From: Pseudomonadota bacterium
GTDB lineage: Bacteria > Pseudomonadota > Alphaproteobacteria > Acetobacterales > Acetobacteraceae
Direction of reading: 5' to 3'
DNA: 64,000 nucleotides
Assembly (NCBI GenBank): GCA_021849425.1
Contig: JAJZSY010000014.1
Coordinates: forward strand, 1 to 64,000
Shown here: positions 36,355 through 47,529 of the stretch, one piece after another
Position numbering within the stretch: the first letter of the stretch is position 1
Layout of the letters: each line of letters opens with the position of its first letter
Position numbers and translations under genes: made by a program
The notes under the pieces: generated by a model
Told to the model about the DNA's origin: nothing
Database searches by the model: none
What the model saw: only the letters and a program-made list of their open reading frames with translations

Positions 36355-37811
36355 GCCGCGTGCGGTATCGGCGCCGGCGTCGTGTCCGTGCCGGGCTTGA
36401 GCGGAAACACCTTCGCCGTGTTCAGCAGCCAGCCGGCGTCGAACGCGGTCTTGACCCGGCGCTGCTGGTCCAGCTCGGTTTCGGTGAACTGCACGCTCAT
36501 CAGATCGCGCTTCTCGACGCCCACGCCATGCTCGCCGGTCAGGCAGCCGCCGACCTCGACGCAGAGCTTGAGAATATCGGCGCCGAAGGCCTCGGCCTTG
36601 TGCATGCTCTCGGGGTTGTTGGCGTCGAACATGATCAGAGGGTGCAGGTTTCCATCGCCGGCGTGGAAGATGTTGGCGACGCCCAGCCCGTATTGCTCGC
36701 TCATCTCGCCGATGCGGCGCAGCACCTCGGGCAGCGTGCTGGTCGGGATCGTGCCGTCCATGCAGAGATAGTCAGGGCTGATCCGTCCGATCGCGCCGAA
36801 CGCGCCCTTGCGCCCCTTCCAGATCGCCGCCGATTCCTCGGCCGATTGCGAAACCTTGAGGCTGATCGGGTCGAACCGGCCGCAGATCTCCTTGATCCGC
36901 CCGAGCAGCGAATCCTGTTCCTCGACCGAGCCTTCGACCTCGATGATCAGCATCGCCTCGGCATCGAGCGGATAGCCGGCCTTGGCGAAGGCCTCGCAGG
37001 CGTGGATCGCCGGGCGGTCCATGAATTCCAGCGCCACCGGAATGATGCCCGAGCCGATGATCGCATCGACGCAGCGCCCGGCAATCTCGTTCGATTTGAA
37101 GGCCGCGAGCATCGCCCTTGTGCCTTCCGGGGCGCGCAGCAGGCGCACGGTGATTTCGGTGGCGATGCCGAGCTGGCCCTCGCTGCCGATCACGATGCCC
37201 ATCCAGTCATAGCCCGCGGTATCCAGATGCGCGCCGCCGAGTTCCAGGATTTCGCCTTCGATGGTGACCAGCTTGATGCCGAGCACGTTGTTCGCGGTCA
37301 CGCCATATTTCAGGCAGTGCGCGCCGCCCGAATTCATGCCGATATTGCCGCCGATCATGCAGGCGAGCTGGCTGGAGGGGTCGGGGGCATAGAAGAAGCC
37401 ATCCGCCTCGACGGCCTTGGTGATGCCAAGATTGGTCACCCCGGCCTGCACGACCGCGTAACGATCGGCGTAGTTCACATCGAGAATGCGGTTCATCCGC
37501 ATCATCCCGACCACCACGGCGTCGGCCAGCGGCAGCGCGCCGCCCGCGAGCGACGTTCCGGCCCCGCGCGGGACGACCCGCACCCCGTTCTGGTGGCAGA
37601 AGCGCAGCACCGCGGCCACCTGCTCGGTCGATTCCGGCAGGACGACGGCCAGCGGCATCTGCCGGTAGGCGGACAGGCCATCGGTTTCATAGGGTTTGAG
37701 CCGGGATGGATCGGTGATCACCGCCCGGGCGGGCAGCAGGGCGCGCAGCCCCTCATGCACGGCATCGCGCCGGTCGAGCACATCGGTCTTCGGCTGCGGC
37801 AAGGCTATCAC
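36351..37811 (-). CDS. glcD: Glycolate oxidase catalytic subunit
   Basis: A 486-residue flavoprotein from GTG 37811. PCMH FAD-binding segment: 'RVVPRGAGTSLAGGALPLAD' at about 85-104 and 'IGMNSGGAHCLKYGVTANNV' near 172. The C-terminal FAD-linked oxidase domain ends with 'GGCLTGEHGVGVEKRD'. It oxidises glycolate (and possibly D-lactate) to the keto acid. First gene of glcDEF on the minus strand. Region 37812-37977 upstream holds the promoter; no repeat or terminator is evident. Confidence 0.95.
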   Translation of the reverse strand: MIALPQPKTDVLDRRDAVHEGLRALLPARAVITDPSRLKPYETDGLSAYRQMPLAVVLPESTEQVAAVLRFCHQNGVRVVPRGAGTSLAGGALPLADAVVVGMMRMNRILDVNYADRYAVVQAGVTNLGITKAVEADGFFYAPDPSSQLACMIGGNIGMNSGGAHCLKYGVTANNVLGIKLVTIEGEILELGGAHLDTAGYDWMGIVIGSEGQLGIATEITVRLLRAPEGTRAMLAAFKSNEIAGRCVDAIIGSGIIPVALEFMDRPAIHACEAFAKAGYPLDAEAMLIIEVEGSVEEQDSLLGRIKEICGRFDPISLKVSQSAEESAAIWKGRKGAFGAIGRISPDYLCMDGTIPTSTLPEVLRRIGEMSEQYGLGVANIFHAGDGNLHPLIMFDANNPESMHKAEAFGADILKLCVEVGGCLTGEHGVGVEKRDLMSVQFTETELDQQRRVKTAFDAGWLLNTAKVFPLKPGTDTTPAPIPHAA

Positions 37812-37977
37812 GGCTTTTCACTCCCCATCACCCGCGCGTGAAATAATACCGCGAGGCCGAAACGGAAAGAGGGTATCCTCAGGCATACGCCGGGGATACG
37901 GAACGAAATCACCCGGAGCCTTGCGGTCCGGGCGTCGTTCCTCGAGCGGTGTGGCGCCGGCGGACCGGCGCGGCGGC

Positions 37978-38103
37978 TCAGCCCTGGCGGGCCTTCATCC
38001 GCGGGTTCTTCTTGTTGATCACGTAGACCCGGCCATGCCGACGCACCACGCGGCAGTTCTTGTCGCGGGTCTTGGCAGAGCGAAGTGAATTGCGGACTTT
38101 CAT
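37978..38103 (-). CDS. rpmJ: 50S ribosomal protein L36, Zn-independent type
   Basis: A 41-residue protein starting [20 protein letters not shown] and ending '[14 protein letters not shown]'. The long ORF around it is a shadow; ATG 38103 sets the true gene. Compared with the Zn-ribbon form it lacks the CxxC/CxxH ligands and keeps only one Cys, so it is the zinc-free paralogue type. It stands alone rather than in a ribosomal operon. Confidence 0.95.
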   Translation of the reverse strand: MKVRNSLRSAKTRDKNCRVVRRHGRVYVINKKNPRMKARQG

Positions 38104-38257
38104 GACACGGTTCTCGAGCTGTTCAGGATGTTGCAGCGGCTTATGGAAAGAGCCGCGCCCCCTGTCAACCGCCGCGGCGCAGATCCGCCCCGATTGACGC
38201 GGCGGCGGCCGGGCCGCATGGAACGGAAACCGGCACGGGCCGGCAAGGAGTGTGACG

Positions 38258-38698
38258 ATGGCGGAGCGGATGCGGATTTCGGCCCAGCGGATCGGCTTGA
38301 TGCTGACCGCCTTCCTGATGATCACGCTGATCGGCGTGTTCGCCACCTTCGCGGCGCCGATTCCGGCCATGCGTGGCGTTCTCGCCGAGCAGGCGATCGC
38401 CCGCGCCGCCGCCTCCGGCGACCCCGCGTCGATGGCCTCGGCCCTCGCCGCCGCGCGCCCGCTGCTGGGCGTGAGCGCGCGCAAGACGCTGGCAACCCTC
38501 GCCCCCGACCGCGCCGGGCTCAGCCGCGCCGCCGCGCTTGTGGCGAAGGATGCGGGTCTGGCGAGCAATCTCGTCTCCTATCGGCTACGGCTGCTGGTGA
38601 TCATCATCGGCGTGCTGATGGCGCTGTTCGGCATTGCCCTGCTCGGGATTGGCGAGAGCCGGCCCACCCCCACCATCATGAAGGCACCTGAACCATGA
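38258..38698 (+). CDS. Two-helix membrane protein of unknown function
   Basis: A 146-residue protein from ATG 38258, with AAGGAG seven bases upstream. Membrane helices lie at about 13-34 ('[20 protein letters not shown]') and 108-128 ('[20 protein letters not shown]'), with an Ala/Arg-rich soluble loop in between. No family recognised. Its stop overlaps the aminotransferase start (ATGA), so the two are probably co-expressed. Confidence 0.7.
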   Translation: MAERMRISAQRIGLMLTAFLMITLIGVFATFAAPIPAMRGVLAEQAIARAAASGDPASMASALAAARPLLGVSARKTLATLAPDRAGLSRAAALVAKDAGLASNLVSYRLRLLVIIIGVLMALFGIALLGIGESRPTPTIMKAPEP

Positions 38699-39588
38699 GT
38701 CGCATTGCCTATGTCAATGGCCGCTACGTTCCCCAGCGCGACGCCGCGGTGAATGTCGAGGACCGTGGCTACCAGTTCGGCGACGGCGTCTATGAAGTGA
38801 TCCACGTTCATGACGGCCGCTTCGTCGATACCGATTTGCATCTCGCCCGTCTCGCCCGCTCGCTGCGCGAACTCGCCATCGCGAGACCGATGGAGGATGC
38901 CGCCCTGCTCGCCGTGCTGCGCGAGGTGGTGCGCCGCAACCGCATCCGCGAGGGGATCGTCTACATGCAGGTGAGCCGCGGCGTCGCCCGGCGCGACCAC
39001 GCTTTCCCGCGCGACGCAGCGCCGGCGCTGGTCATCACGGCGCGGCACGGCGCCGCCTTCCCGCGCGATATCGACGCCTGGACCGGCACCGCCGTCACCG
39101 TGCCGGACATCCGCTGGGGCCGGGTCGACATCAAGACCGTGAACCTGCTGCCCAACTGCCTGGCCAAGCAGAAGGCGCGCGAGGCCGGCGCCTACGAGGC
39201 GATCCTGATCGACCGCGACGGCAATGTCACCGAAGGCTCGTCCACCACCGTCTGGGCTGTCGATGCCGAGGGAGTGCTGCGCACCCGCCATCTCGACCAT
39301 CACATCCTGCCCGGTTGCACCCGCGCCGCGGTGATTGCGCTGATGGAGGCCGCCGGCATCCGCTTCGAGGAACGCGGCCTGACCGAGGCGGAACTGCGCG
39401 CGGCGCGCGAGATCTTTCTGACCAGCGCCACCTCCTACGTGAAGCCGATGGTCCGGCTCGATGGCGCGGCGGTTGGCGATGGCACGCCCGGCCCGGTGGC
39501 CCGCCGCCTGTTCGAGCTGTTCTCCCGCCATGCCGACGGCGCCGCGCACAACGTCTCCCGCCTTGCGTCTTTCAGCGGAATCGGATGA
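38695..39588 (+). CDS. dat: D-amino-acid aminotransferase (class IV)
   Basis: A 297-residue PLP enzyme. 'RIAYVNGRYVPQRDAAVNVE', 'DRGYQFGDGVYEVIHVHDGR' and 'RHLDHHILPGCTRAAVIALM' are class IV signatures, and the PLP lysine lies in 'DIKTVNLLPNCLAKQKAREA'. The R-x-H type motif near 'MQVSRGVARRDHAFP' points to D-alanine transaminase rather than branched-chain or aminodeoxychorismate enzymes. It would make D-amino acids for peptidoglycan. Nine bases separate it from pyrH. Confidence 0.88.
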   Translation: MSRIAYVNGRYVPQRDAAVNVEDRGYQFGDGVYEVIHVHDGRFVDTDLHLARLARSLRELAIARPMEDAALLAVLREVVRRNRIREGIVYMQVSRGVARRDHAFPRDAAPALVITARHGAAFPRDIDAWTGTAVTVPDIRWGRVDIKTVNLLPNCLAKQKAREAGAYEAILIDRDGNVTEGSSTTVWAVDAEGVLRTRHLDHHILPGCTRAAVIALMEAAGIRFEERGLTEAELRAAREIFLTSATSYVKPMVRLDGAAVGDGTPGPVARRLFELFSRHADGAAHNVSRLASFSGIG

Positions 39589-39597
39589 AACGCCCTC

Positions 39598-40338
39598 ATG
39601 ACCCCGCAAGACCCGACTGACCACACGCGCTACCGGCGCGTTTTGCTCAAGGTTTCCGGCGAAGCCCTGATGGGACGGCGCGATTACGGCCTCGATACCG
39701 ATACCGTGGCCGCCATCGCCCAGGACATCGCCGATGTCGTCGCCATGCGCGTCGAGGTCTGCCTCGTCATCGGCGGCGGCAACATCTTCCGCGGCATTTC
39801 CGGCGCCGCCGGCGGGATGGACCGCGCCCAGGCGGACTACATGGGCATGCTCGCGACCGTGATGAACGCGCTCGCCATGCAGTCCGCCCTCGAAAAGCGC
39901 GGCGTGGCGACGCGCGTGCAGTCGGCCATCCCGATGTCCGCCGTCTGCGAGCCCTATATCCGCCGGCGCGCCGAGCGGCACATGGAAAAGGGCCGCGTGG
40001 TGATCTTCGCCGCCGGCACCGGCAACCCTTTCTTCACCACCGACACCGCCGCGGCGCTGCGCGCCGTCGAGATGAAGTGCGACGCGCTGCTCAAGGGCAC
40101 CCAGGTCGATGGCGTCTATTCCGCCGACCCGCGCAAGGTGGCCGGCGCCGAACGCTATGCCGAACTCACCTATCACGACGTTCTCGCCCGCGATCTTTCG
40201 GTGATGGATGCGGCCGCGATCAGCATCGCCCGCGAGAACGACCTGCCGATCATCGTCTTCAACATCCACGCGCCCGGCGCCTTCGCCAGCGTCATGCGGG
40301 GCGAAGGCAAGTTCACCCGCATCGTGGAACAGCGCTAG
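39598..40338 (+). CDS. pyrH: Uridylate kinase
   Basis: A 246-residue UMP kinase of the amino-acid-kinase fold. '[20 protein letters not shown]' opens the protein, and '[20 protein letters not shown]' and '[20 protein letters not shown]' are conserved. It produces UDP for nucleotide and cell-wall precursors. It begins the cluster pyrH-frr-uppS-cdsA-dxr-rseP, but rpsB-tsf, common upstream, are absent here. Confidence 0.97.
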   Translation: MTPQDPTDHTRYRRVLLKVSGEALMGRRDYGLDTDTVAAIAQDIADVVAMRVEVCLVIGGGNIFRGISGAAGGMDRAQADYMGMLATVMNALAMQSALEKRGVATRVQSAIPMSAVCEPYIRRRAERHMEKGRVVIFAAGTGNPFFTTDTAAALRAVEMKCDALLKGTQVDGVYSADPRKVAGAERYAELTYHDVLARDLSVMDAAAISIARENDLPIIVFNIHAPGAFASVMRGEGKFTRIVEQR

Positions 40339-40347
40339 GAGCCTCCC

Positions 40348-40914
40348 ATGGACGCCGATCTCGATACCCTGCTCGCCGACCTGCAACGCCGGATGGACGG
40401 CGCGATGGAAACGCTGAAGCGCGAATTCTCCGGCCTGCGCACCGGCCGCGCCAACCCCGCTTTGCTCGATCCGGTCAAGGTCGAGGCCTATGGCACGCTG
40501 ATGCCGCTCAACCAGGTGGCGACCGTGGCGGTGCCGGAAAGCCGCATGCTCACCGTCCAGGTCTGGGATCGCGGCATGGTGAACGCGACCGTCGCCGCCA
40601 TCCGCGATTGCGGACTCGGGCTCAACCCGCAGCCGGACGGGCAGATCATCCGCGTGCCGCTGCCGCTGCTGACCGAGGAGCGCCGCAACGAACTCGCCCG
40701 CGCCGCCGGCAAATATGCCGAGGGCGCGCGCGTCGCGGTGCGCGGCGTGCGCCGCGACGGCATGGAGACGATCAAGGGTTTCGAGAAGAAGCACCAGATC
40801 GGCGAGGACCAGGGCCGCGACTGGGCGGACCGCGTGCAGAAGCTGACGGACGCGACGATCAAGAAAATCGACGAGCTGCTGGTCGAGAAGGAAAAGGACA
40901 TCCGGCAGGTCTGA
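40348..40914 (+). CDS. frr: Ribosome recycling factor
   Basis: A 188-residue protein. '[20 protein letters not shown]' with '[20 protein letters not shown]' is the standard N-terminal helix of RRF, and '[20 protein letters not shown]' the C-terminal one. It splits post-termination ribosomes with EF-G. AGGAG precedes ATG 40348. Spacing to pyrH is nine bases. Confidence 0.97.
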   Translation: MDADLDTLLADLQRRMDGAMETLKREFSGLRTGRANPALLDPVKVEAYGTLMPLNQVATVAVPESRMLTVQVWDRGMVNATVAAIRDCGLGLNPQPDGQIIRVPLPLLTEERRNELARAAGKYAEGARVAVRGVRRDGMETIKGFEKKHQIGEDQGRDWADRVQKLTDATIKKIDELLVEKEKDIRQV

Positions 40915-40923
40915 GCCGCCCCT

Positions 40924-41691
40924 ATGTCCTCCCCCTTCCAGGGCGCGCGGCCAGCCCCGGCGCCGCGGCACATCGCCATCATCATGGATGGCAACGGGCG
41001 CTGGGCGGCGCGGCGCGGGCTGCCGCGCGCGGCAGGGCATCGCGAGGGTGTGCTGGCGGTCCGCCGCACCATCGAGGCGGCGATCGGCCATGGCGTCGAA
41101 TGGCTGACCCTCTTCGCCTTTTCCTCGGAAAACTGGCGGCGCCCGATCGAGGAGGTCACGGATCTCACCTTCCTGCTCCGGCACTATCTGCGCGCGGAGC
41201 TGCGCGAACTCGCCGAGGCCGGCGTTCGCCTTCACGTGATCGGCGAGCGCGACCGCTTCGGCCCCTCCTTGCAGGCCGAACTCGCCGAGGCCGAGGCGCG
41301 CACCGCCGCCAACCGCAAGCTCAACCTCGTCATCGCCCTGTCCTATGGTGCCCGCGCGGAAATCGCGACCGCCGCGCGCCGCATCGCCGCGGCGGTCGCG
41401 GCCGGCGCGCTCGACCCGGCGGCGATCGACGAAACCCTTTTCGCCACCCACCTCGCCACCGCCGGCATGCCCGATCCCGATCTCGTGATCCGCACCAGCG
41501 GCGAGCAGCGCCTCTCCAATTTCCTGCTCTGGCAGGCGGCCTATGCCGAGCTGGTGTTCGACGAGGCGTTGTGGCCCGATTTCGGCGCGGCCAATCTTGG
41601 CCAGGCGATCGCCGAATATGCCCGGCGCGAACGCCGTTTCGGCGCCCGCCCCGAACCGGTCCCCCCGCCGGCGGCCGGCGCGGGCGGATGA
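40924..41691 (+). CDS. uppS: Isoprenyl transferase (undecaprenyl diphosphate synthase)
   Basis: A 255-residue cis-prenyltransferase. 'IAIIMDGNGRWAARRGLPRA' carries the catalytic Asp and the diphosphate-binding residues; 'LTLFAFSSENWRRPIEEVT' and 'PDPDLVIRTSGEQRLSNFLL' are the other conserved blocks. It makes C55 lipid carrier for cell wall and glycan synthesis. The stop overlaps cdsA (ATGA). Confidence 0.97.
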   Translation: MSSPFQGARPAPAPRHIAIIMDGNGRWAARRGLPRAAGHREGVLAVRRTIEAAIGHGVEWLTLFAFSSENWRRPIEEVTDLTFLLRHYLRAELRELAEAGVRLHVIGERDRFGPSLQAELAEAEARTAANRKLNLVIALSYGARAEIATAARRIAAAVAAGALDPAAIDETLFATHLATAGMPDPDLVIRTSGEQRLSNFLLWQAAYAELVFDEALWPDFGAANLGQAIAEYARRERRFGARPEPVPPPAAGAGG

Positions 41692-42383
41692 GCGCGATAT
41701 CGCCGATGCCCTCGCCCGGCGGCACGCCCGGACGCTTCCACGATCTCGGCCTGCGCGCCGCCTCGGCCGCGGTGCTGGTGCCGGTAGCGTTGGGCGCGCT
41801 CGCCTGGGGCGGGCTGATCTGGGTGGCGCTGCTGGCGCTGCTGTTTGCCGGCCTGATGCGGGAGTGGATCGGGCTTGGCCGTCGCGTCGCGCCGGCGGCG
41901 CGGCGGCGCTTCCTGCTTGCCGGCGTCGTCTATGCCGCGGTGCCTGGCCTCGCGCTGGTCTGGCTGCGGGCCGGGCCGCGCGGCCTTGCCGGCGTCCTGT
42001 TCCTGCTCGTGGTGGTCTGGATGACCGATATCGGTGCCTATGCGGCCGGTCGCCTCATCGGCGGGCCCAGGCTCGCCCCGGCGATTTCGCCGGGCAAGAC
42101 CATCAGCGGCGCGCTGGGCGGGCTTGCCGTTGGCGTGCTGGCCGGGTTGCTGGTTGCCCGCACGCCGGCGGCCATCCTGCCGGCGGCGGTGCTCAGCGCC
42201 GTCGCCCAGGCCGGGGACCTCGCGGAAAGCGCGCTCAAGCGCCGGCTTGGCGTCAAGGATTCCGGCCGGACGATTCCCGGCCATGGTGGCCTGTTCGACC
42301 GGCTCGACGGCGTTCTCGCCGCAGCGCCGGTGGCCGCCGCTCTCGCATTGCTCGCCCACGGAGGGGGACTGCCATGGCAGTGA
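41688..42383 (+). CDS. cdsA: Phosphatidate cytidylyltransferase
   Basis: A 231-residue integral membrane protein making CDP-diacylglycerol. The C-terminal signature 'SALKRRLGVKDSGRTIPGHG' followed by 'GLFDRLD' is characteristic, as is the family acidic site 'WMTDIGAYAAGRLIGGPRLA'. There are about six helices. It is shorter than the E. coli enzyme, as usual in this group. It overlaps uppS and the dxr start region. Confidence 0.93.
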   Translation: MSAISPMPSPGGTPGRFHDLGLRAASAAVLVPVALGALAWGGLIWVALLALLFAGLMREWIGLGRRVAPAARRRFLLAGVVYAAVPGLALVWLRAGPRGLAGVLFLLVVVWMTDIGAYAAGRLIGGPRLAPAISPGKTISGALGGLAVGVLAGLLVARTPAAILPAAVLSAVAQAGDLAESALKRRLGVKDSGRTIPGHGGLFDRLDGVLAAAPVAAALALLAHGGGLPWQ

Positions 42384-43549
42384 AGACCGTCACCATTCTC
42401 GGCTCGACCGGCAGCGTCGGCACCCAGACCATCGACCTGCTGCAGGCCGATCCCGCGACGTATCGGGTCCGCGCCCTGATCGCCGGGCGAAATGCCGCCC
42501 TGCTCGCGGCGCAGGCCCGCGCGCTGCGCGCCGAGATCGCCGTGATCGCCGATGAGAGCGCCTTTCCCGCCCTGCGCGACGCGCTGGCCGGAAGCGGCAT
42601 CCGCGCCGAGGCCGGACGCGCCGCCGTGATCGCCGCCGCCGCCGAGCCGGCGGACTGGACGATGGCCGCGATCACCGGCACCGCCGGTCTCGAACCCACC
42701 CTTGCCGCCACCCGCAATGGCGGCGCCATCGCCCTGGCCAACAAGGAGGCGCTGGTCTCCGCCGGCGACGTGTTCCTCGCCGCGATCGCCGCCGCCGGGG
42801 CAACGCTGCTGCCGGTCGATTCCGAGCACAACGCCATCTTCCAGTCGCTGGCCGATGGCAACCGCGACGCCCTGGAGAAGATCATCCTCACCGCGTCCGG
42901 CGGGCCGTTCCGCGAGGCGAGTCTCGCGGAGATGGCCGAGGCCACGCCGGAGAGCGCGCTGAAGCATCCGGTCTGGTCGATGGGGGCGAAAATCTCGATC
43001 GATTCCGCCACCCTGTTCAACAAGGGGCTGGAGGTGATCGAGGCGGCGCGCATTTTCGCCCTCGCGCCGCACGAGATCGAGGTTCTGGTGCATCCGCAGT
43101 CGATCGTGCATGGCATGGTCTGCTACCGCGACGGTTCGGTGCTCGCCCAGATGGGCGCGCCGGACATGCGGATCCCGATCGCCCATGCGCTGGCCTGGCC
43201 GGCGCGTCTCGCGACCTCCTCGCCCCGGCTTGACCTTGCCGCGGCCGCCCGGCTCGATTTCCTGGCCCCCGATCCCGTGCGGTTTCCCGCCCTCCGCCTC
43301 GCGCGCGAGGCGCTGGAGGCCGGTCAGGGCGCCTCGACCGTGCTCAACGCCGCCAATGAAATCGCCGTCGAGGCGTTTCTGCGCCGGCGCATCGGCTTTC
43401 TCGACATCGCCGCCGTCGTCGAGCGGACCATGCAGCGCCTCGGCGCGCCGCCGATCGGCGATCTCGCCGCGGTGCTCGCCCTCGATGCCGAGGCCCGCGC
43501 CGTGGCCGAGGCCGAGTTGCGGACAAAGTCGGGAACCCGGGCGGCGTGA
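42374..43549 (+). CDS. dxr: 1-deoxy-D-xylulose 5-phosphate reductoisomerase
   Basis: A 391-residue MEP-pathway enzyme. NADPH fold: 'VTILGSTGSVGTQTIDLLQ' near residue 6; substrate/metal: 'LPVDSEHNAIFQSLADGN', 'ASGGPFREASL' and 'MGAKISIDSATLFNKGLEV'. It converts DXP to MEP for isoprenoids such as undecaprenol. ATG 42374 lies inside the cdsA end, so translation may be coupled. Confidence 0.97.
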   Translation: MAVKTVTILGSTGSVGTQTIDLLQADPATYRVRALIAGRNAALLAAQARALRAEIAVIADESAFPALRDALAGSGIRAEAGRAAVIAAAAEPADWTMAAITGTAGLEPTLAATRNGGAIALANKEALVSAGDVFLAAIAAAGATLLPVDSEHNAIFQSLADGNRDALEKIILTASGGPFREASLAEMAEATPESALKHPVWSMGAKISIDSATLFNKGLEVIEAARIFALAPHEIEVLVHPQSIVHGMVCYRDGSVLAQMGAPDMRIPIAHALAWPARLATSSPRLDLAAAARLDFLAPDPVRFPALRLAREALEAGQGASTVLNAANEIAVEAFLRRRIGFLDIAAVVERTMQRLGAPPIGDLAAVLALDAEARAVAEAELRTKSGTRAA

Positions 43550-43620
43550 CCCCCCTATCGCGGAACCGGGGAAATCCCATATCGTGACGCGGGTTCCGCG
43601 GCAGCAGACACGAAGGCGAC

Positions 43621-44682
43621 ATGACCGATCTTCTCCGTTCCGTTCTCGGCTTCATCGTCGTTCTAGGCGTTCTGGTGACCGTGCATGAGCTCGGCCATTA
43701 TCTCGTGGCCCGCTGGCGGGGCGTGACCGTCGAGGTATTCTCGCTCGGCTTCGGCCCGACCCTGGTCTCCCGCACCGATCGCCACGGCACCGTCTGGAAG
43801 GTTTCCGCCATTCCCCTCGGCGGCTATGTGCGGATGCGCGGCTGGGCGGAGTTCGGCGCCGAGCCCGATGGCGCCGCCGATCCCGGCAGTTTCGGCGCCA
43901 AGCCGCTGGCGGCCCGGGCGGCGGTGGTCGCCGCCGGGCCTGCGGCGAATTTCCTGCTCGCGATCGTCCTGTTCAGCGCGATCTTCGCCACCGCCGGTGT
44001 GCCGACGGTGCTGCCCGTGGTCAGCAAGGTGCTGGCCGGCTCGCCCGCGCAGGCGGCGGGGCTGGCGAAGGGCGACCGGATTGTCAGCATGAACGGCGCG
44101 CCGATCTCGACGTTCGATCAGCTGAGCGCCGTGGTTGCCGCCCATCCCGGCGGCCGGATCGCGCTGAGCTACGAGCGCGGCGGCCAGACCCGGAGCCTTG
44201 ATCTGTCGCTCGGCAGCGTGACGGAAGGCGGGCGGCAGATCGGCCGGCTCGGCATCGAGGGCGCCGATGTGCGGATGCGCCGCCTTTCGCCGCCGCGGGC
44301 GCTGCTCCGCGGGGTGGCGGTGACCTGGCAGGCGAGTGTGACGACGCTGCACGGGCTCTGGCAGCTGGTCGACCATCACAAGGGGCTCAGCCAGCTCGGC
44401 GGCCCGGTCAGGATCGCGCAGATCTCCGGCCAGGCGGTGGCGCATGGCCTGACCGACCTGCTGAGTTTCATGGCGCTGCTCTCGGTCAATCTCGGCCTTA
44501 TCAACCTCGTGCCGATCCCGGTGCTGGATGGCGGCCACCTGCTGTTCTACGCGGCCGAGGCCGCCGCCGGCCGGGCCCTGCCGCGGCGGGTGCAGGAAAT
44601 CGCGCTGCAATTCGGCGCCGCGCTGCTGGTCTGCCTGATCGTTTTCGTCACCTGGCACGACATCGCCCATCTCGTCGGCTGA
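43621..44682 (+). CDS. rseP: RIP metalloprotease RseP
   Basis: A 353-residue site-2 protease. 'VTVHELGHYLVARWRG' holds the HExxH zinc motif at about 22-26, followed by the PDZ region ('GLAKGDRIVSMNGAPISTF') and the C-terminal 'LVPIPVLDGGHLLFYAAEAA' (the LDG motif). It cleaves membrane anti-sigma factors in envelope stress. BamA usually follows in this cluster; here the next gene is ilvC after a 168-base gap. Confidence 0.95.
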   Translation: MTDLLRSVLGFIVVLGVLVTVHELGHYLVARWRGVTVEVFSLGFGPTLVSRTDRHGTVWKVSAIPLGGYVRMRGWAEFGAEPDGAADPGSFGAKPLAARAAVVAAGPAANFLLAIVLFSAIFATAGVPTVLPVVSKVLAGSPAQAAGLAKGDRIVSMNGAPISTFDQLSAVVAAHPGGRIALSYERGGQTRSLDLSLGSVTEGGRQIGRLGIEGADVRMRRLSPPRALLRGVAVTWQASVTTLHGLWQLVDHHKGLSQLGGPVRIAQISGQAVAHGLTDLLSFMALLSVNLGLINLVPIPVLDGGHLLFYAAEAAAGRALPRRVQEIALQFGAALLVCLIVFVTWHDIAHLVG

Positions 44683-45870
<1,188 letters not shown>

Positions 45871-45913
45871 TCGAGGGCGCGGCCGGCTTTCGCGCCGCGC
45901 GCTTCTTCACTAC

Positions 45914-45953
45914 AAAGATCCCCGGCCCGCTGCTGCGGCCGGGGATCTTTCGT
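45914..45953 (+). terminator. Rho-independent-type terminator after ilvC
   Basis: Stem AAAGATCCCCGGCC (45914-45927) pairs with GGCCGGGGATCTTT (45937-45950), followed by CGTTT. It lies 43 bases after the ilvC stop and 17 before cysK. Confidence 0.8.
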
Positions 45954-45970
45954 TTCGAGGGAGGCAAAGC

Positions 45971-46903
45971 ATGAGAATCGCCAAGGACGCCACCGAACTG
46001 GTCGGCAATACCCCGCTGGTCCGGATCAACCGCCTCGCCGCAGGCCTGCCCGGCACGGTTCTCGCCAAGCTCGAATTCTTCAATCCCGCCAATTCGGTGA
46101 AGGATCGCATCGGCGTCGCCATGATCGAGGCGGCGGAGCGCGACGGGTTGCTGAACGCGGACAGCGTGATCGTCGAGCCGACTTCGGGCAATACCGGCAT
46201 CGCCCTCGCCATGGTCTGCGCGGCGAAGGGCTATCGCTGCATCCTCACCATGCCGGAGACGATGAGCAAGGAGCGCCGCGCGGTGCTGCGCGGCTACGGT
46301 GCCGAAGTTGTGCTGACGCCGGGCGCCGAGGGGATGGGCGGGGCGATCGCGAAGGCGCGCGAAATCGCCGCTTCAGGGCCCCATCACTTCATTCCCCAGC
46401 AGTTCGAGAACCCGGCCAACCCCGACATCCACCGCCGCACCACCGCCGAGGAAATCTGGCGCGACACCGATGGCGCGGCGGATATCCTGGTCGCCGGCGT
46501 CGGCACCGGCGGCACCATCACCGGCACCGGGCAAGTGCTGAAGGAGCGCAAGCCGTCGTTCCGCTGCGTTGCGGTCGAGCCGGATACCTCGCCGGTGCTC
46601 TCCGGCGGCGAGAAGGGACCGCACATGATCCAGGGGATCGGTGCCGGCTTCGTGCCCGACATTCTGGACACCGGGGTTTACGACGAGGTCGTGCGCGTGA
46701 CCAACGACCAGGCGCTGGACATGGCCCGCCGGGCGGCGCGCGAGGAGGGCCTGCTGGTCGGCATTTCCTCGGGCGCGGCGCTGCATGCGGCGGTCGAGGT
46801 GGCGCGGCGGCCCGAAAGCGCCGGCAAGATGATCGTCGCCATCATTCCCTCCTATGGCGAGCGCTATCTCTCCACCGCCCTGTTCGCTGGCCTCGCCGAT
46901 TGA
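45971..46903 (+). CDS. cysK: Cysteine synthase A
   Basis: A 310-residue PLP enzyme. The PLP lysine is in '[20 protein letters not shown]' at about 43, phosphate binding in '[20 protein letters not shown]' and '[20 protein letters not shown]'. It makes cysteine from O-acetylserine and sulfide. GGGAGG precedes ATG 45971. The stop overlaps the dedA-like start. Confidence 0.95.
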   Translation: MRIAKDATELVGNTPLVRINRLAAGLPGTVLAKLEFFNPANSVKDRIGVAMIEAAERDGLLNADSVIVEPTSGNTGIALAMVCAAKGYRCILTMPETMSKERRAVLRGYGAEVVLTPGAEGMGGAIAKAREIAASGPHHFIPQQFENPANPDIHRRTTAEEIWRDTDGAADILVAGVGTGGTITGTGQVLKERKPSFRCVAVEPDTSPVLSGGEKGPHMIQGIGAGFVPDILDTGVYDEVVRVTNDQALDMARRAAREEGLLVGISSGAALHAAVEVARRPESAGKMIVAIIPSYGERYLSTALFAGLAD

Positions 46904-47529
46904 TCGCCGCGCTCGCACATTTCATCACTAGCGTCATCTCCGCCCTCGGCTATGCCGGGGTCGCGGGGTTGATGGCCTTGGAATCGGCCTGCATTCCTCT
47001 GCCTTCCGAGATCATCCTGCCGTTTTCCGGCTACCTGGTCTCGACCGGGCGGTTCGATCTCTGGCCGGTGGCGCTGGCGGGTGCGATCGGCTGCAATCTC
47101 GGGTCCACGGTCGCCTGGGCGGTCGGCTATGTGGGCGGGCGGCCGCTGGTCGAGCGCTGGGGGCGGTACATCCTGCTCGATCAGAGTGAACTCGTGCTGG
47201 TCGAGCGGTTTTTCACGCGATTCGGCGCGGTCACGGTGCTTGTCAGCCGCATGCTGCCGATCGTGCGCACGTATATCGCCCTGCCGGCCGGGATCGCGCG
47301 GATGAATTTCTGGACGTTCCAGCTCTACACCTTCGTCGGCTCGCTGCCCTGGTGCCTGGGCCTCGCCTATGCCGGACTCAGACTCGGCCGCGCCTGGGAC
47401 AGCTCACCGCGACTGCAATCGTTCATGCATGGCTTCACCGCGTTCACCGCTTTGGCAATCGTCGTCTTCATTGCCTGGTATGCGCGCAAGCTCTGGCGCG
47501 ATCATCACCCGGCCGGGCGGGCCGGCTGA
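46900..47529 (+). CDS. DedA family membrane protein
   Basis: A 209-residue protein, start TTG 46900 overlapping the cysK stop (TTGA). '[20 protein letters not shown]' and '[20 protein letters not shown]' contain the conserved Glu and Arg of DedA. There are about five or six membrane helices. DedA proteins help lipid and proton balance, possibly as undecaprenyl-phosphate flippases. ATG 46972 (MALESACIP) is a shorter alternative that would drop the N-terminal helix. Confidence 0.85.
   Translation: MIAALAHFITSVISALGYAGVAGLMALESACIPLPSEIILPFSGYLVSTGRFDLWPVALAGAIGCNLGSTVAWAVGYVGGRPLVERWGRYILLDQSELVLVERFFTRFGAVTVLVSRMLPIVRTYIALPAGIARMNFWTFQLYTFVGSLPWCLGLAYAGLRLGRAWDSSPRLQSFMHGFTAFTALAIVVFIAWYARKLWRDHHPAGRAG

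Noticed and set aside
38578-41451. 957-codon minus-strand frame across dat, pyrH, frr and uppS
   Set aside because: The same DNA encodes four recognised enzymes on the + strand with good spacing.
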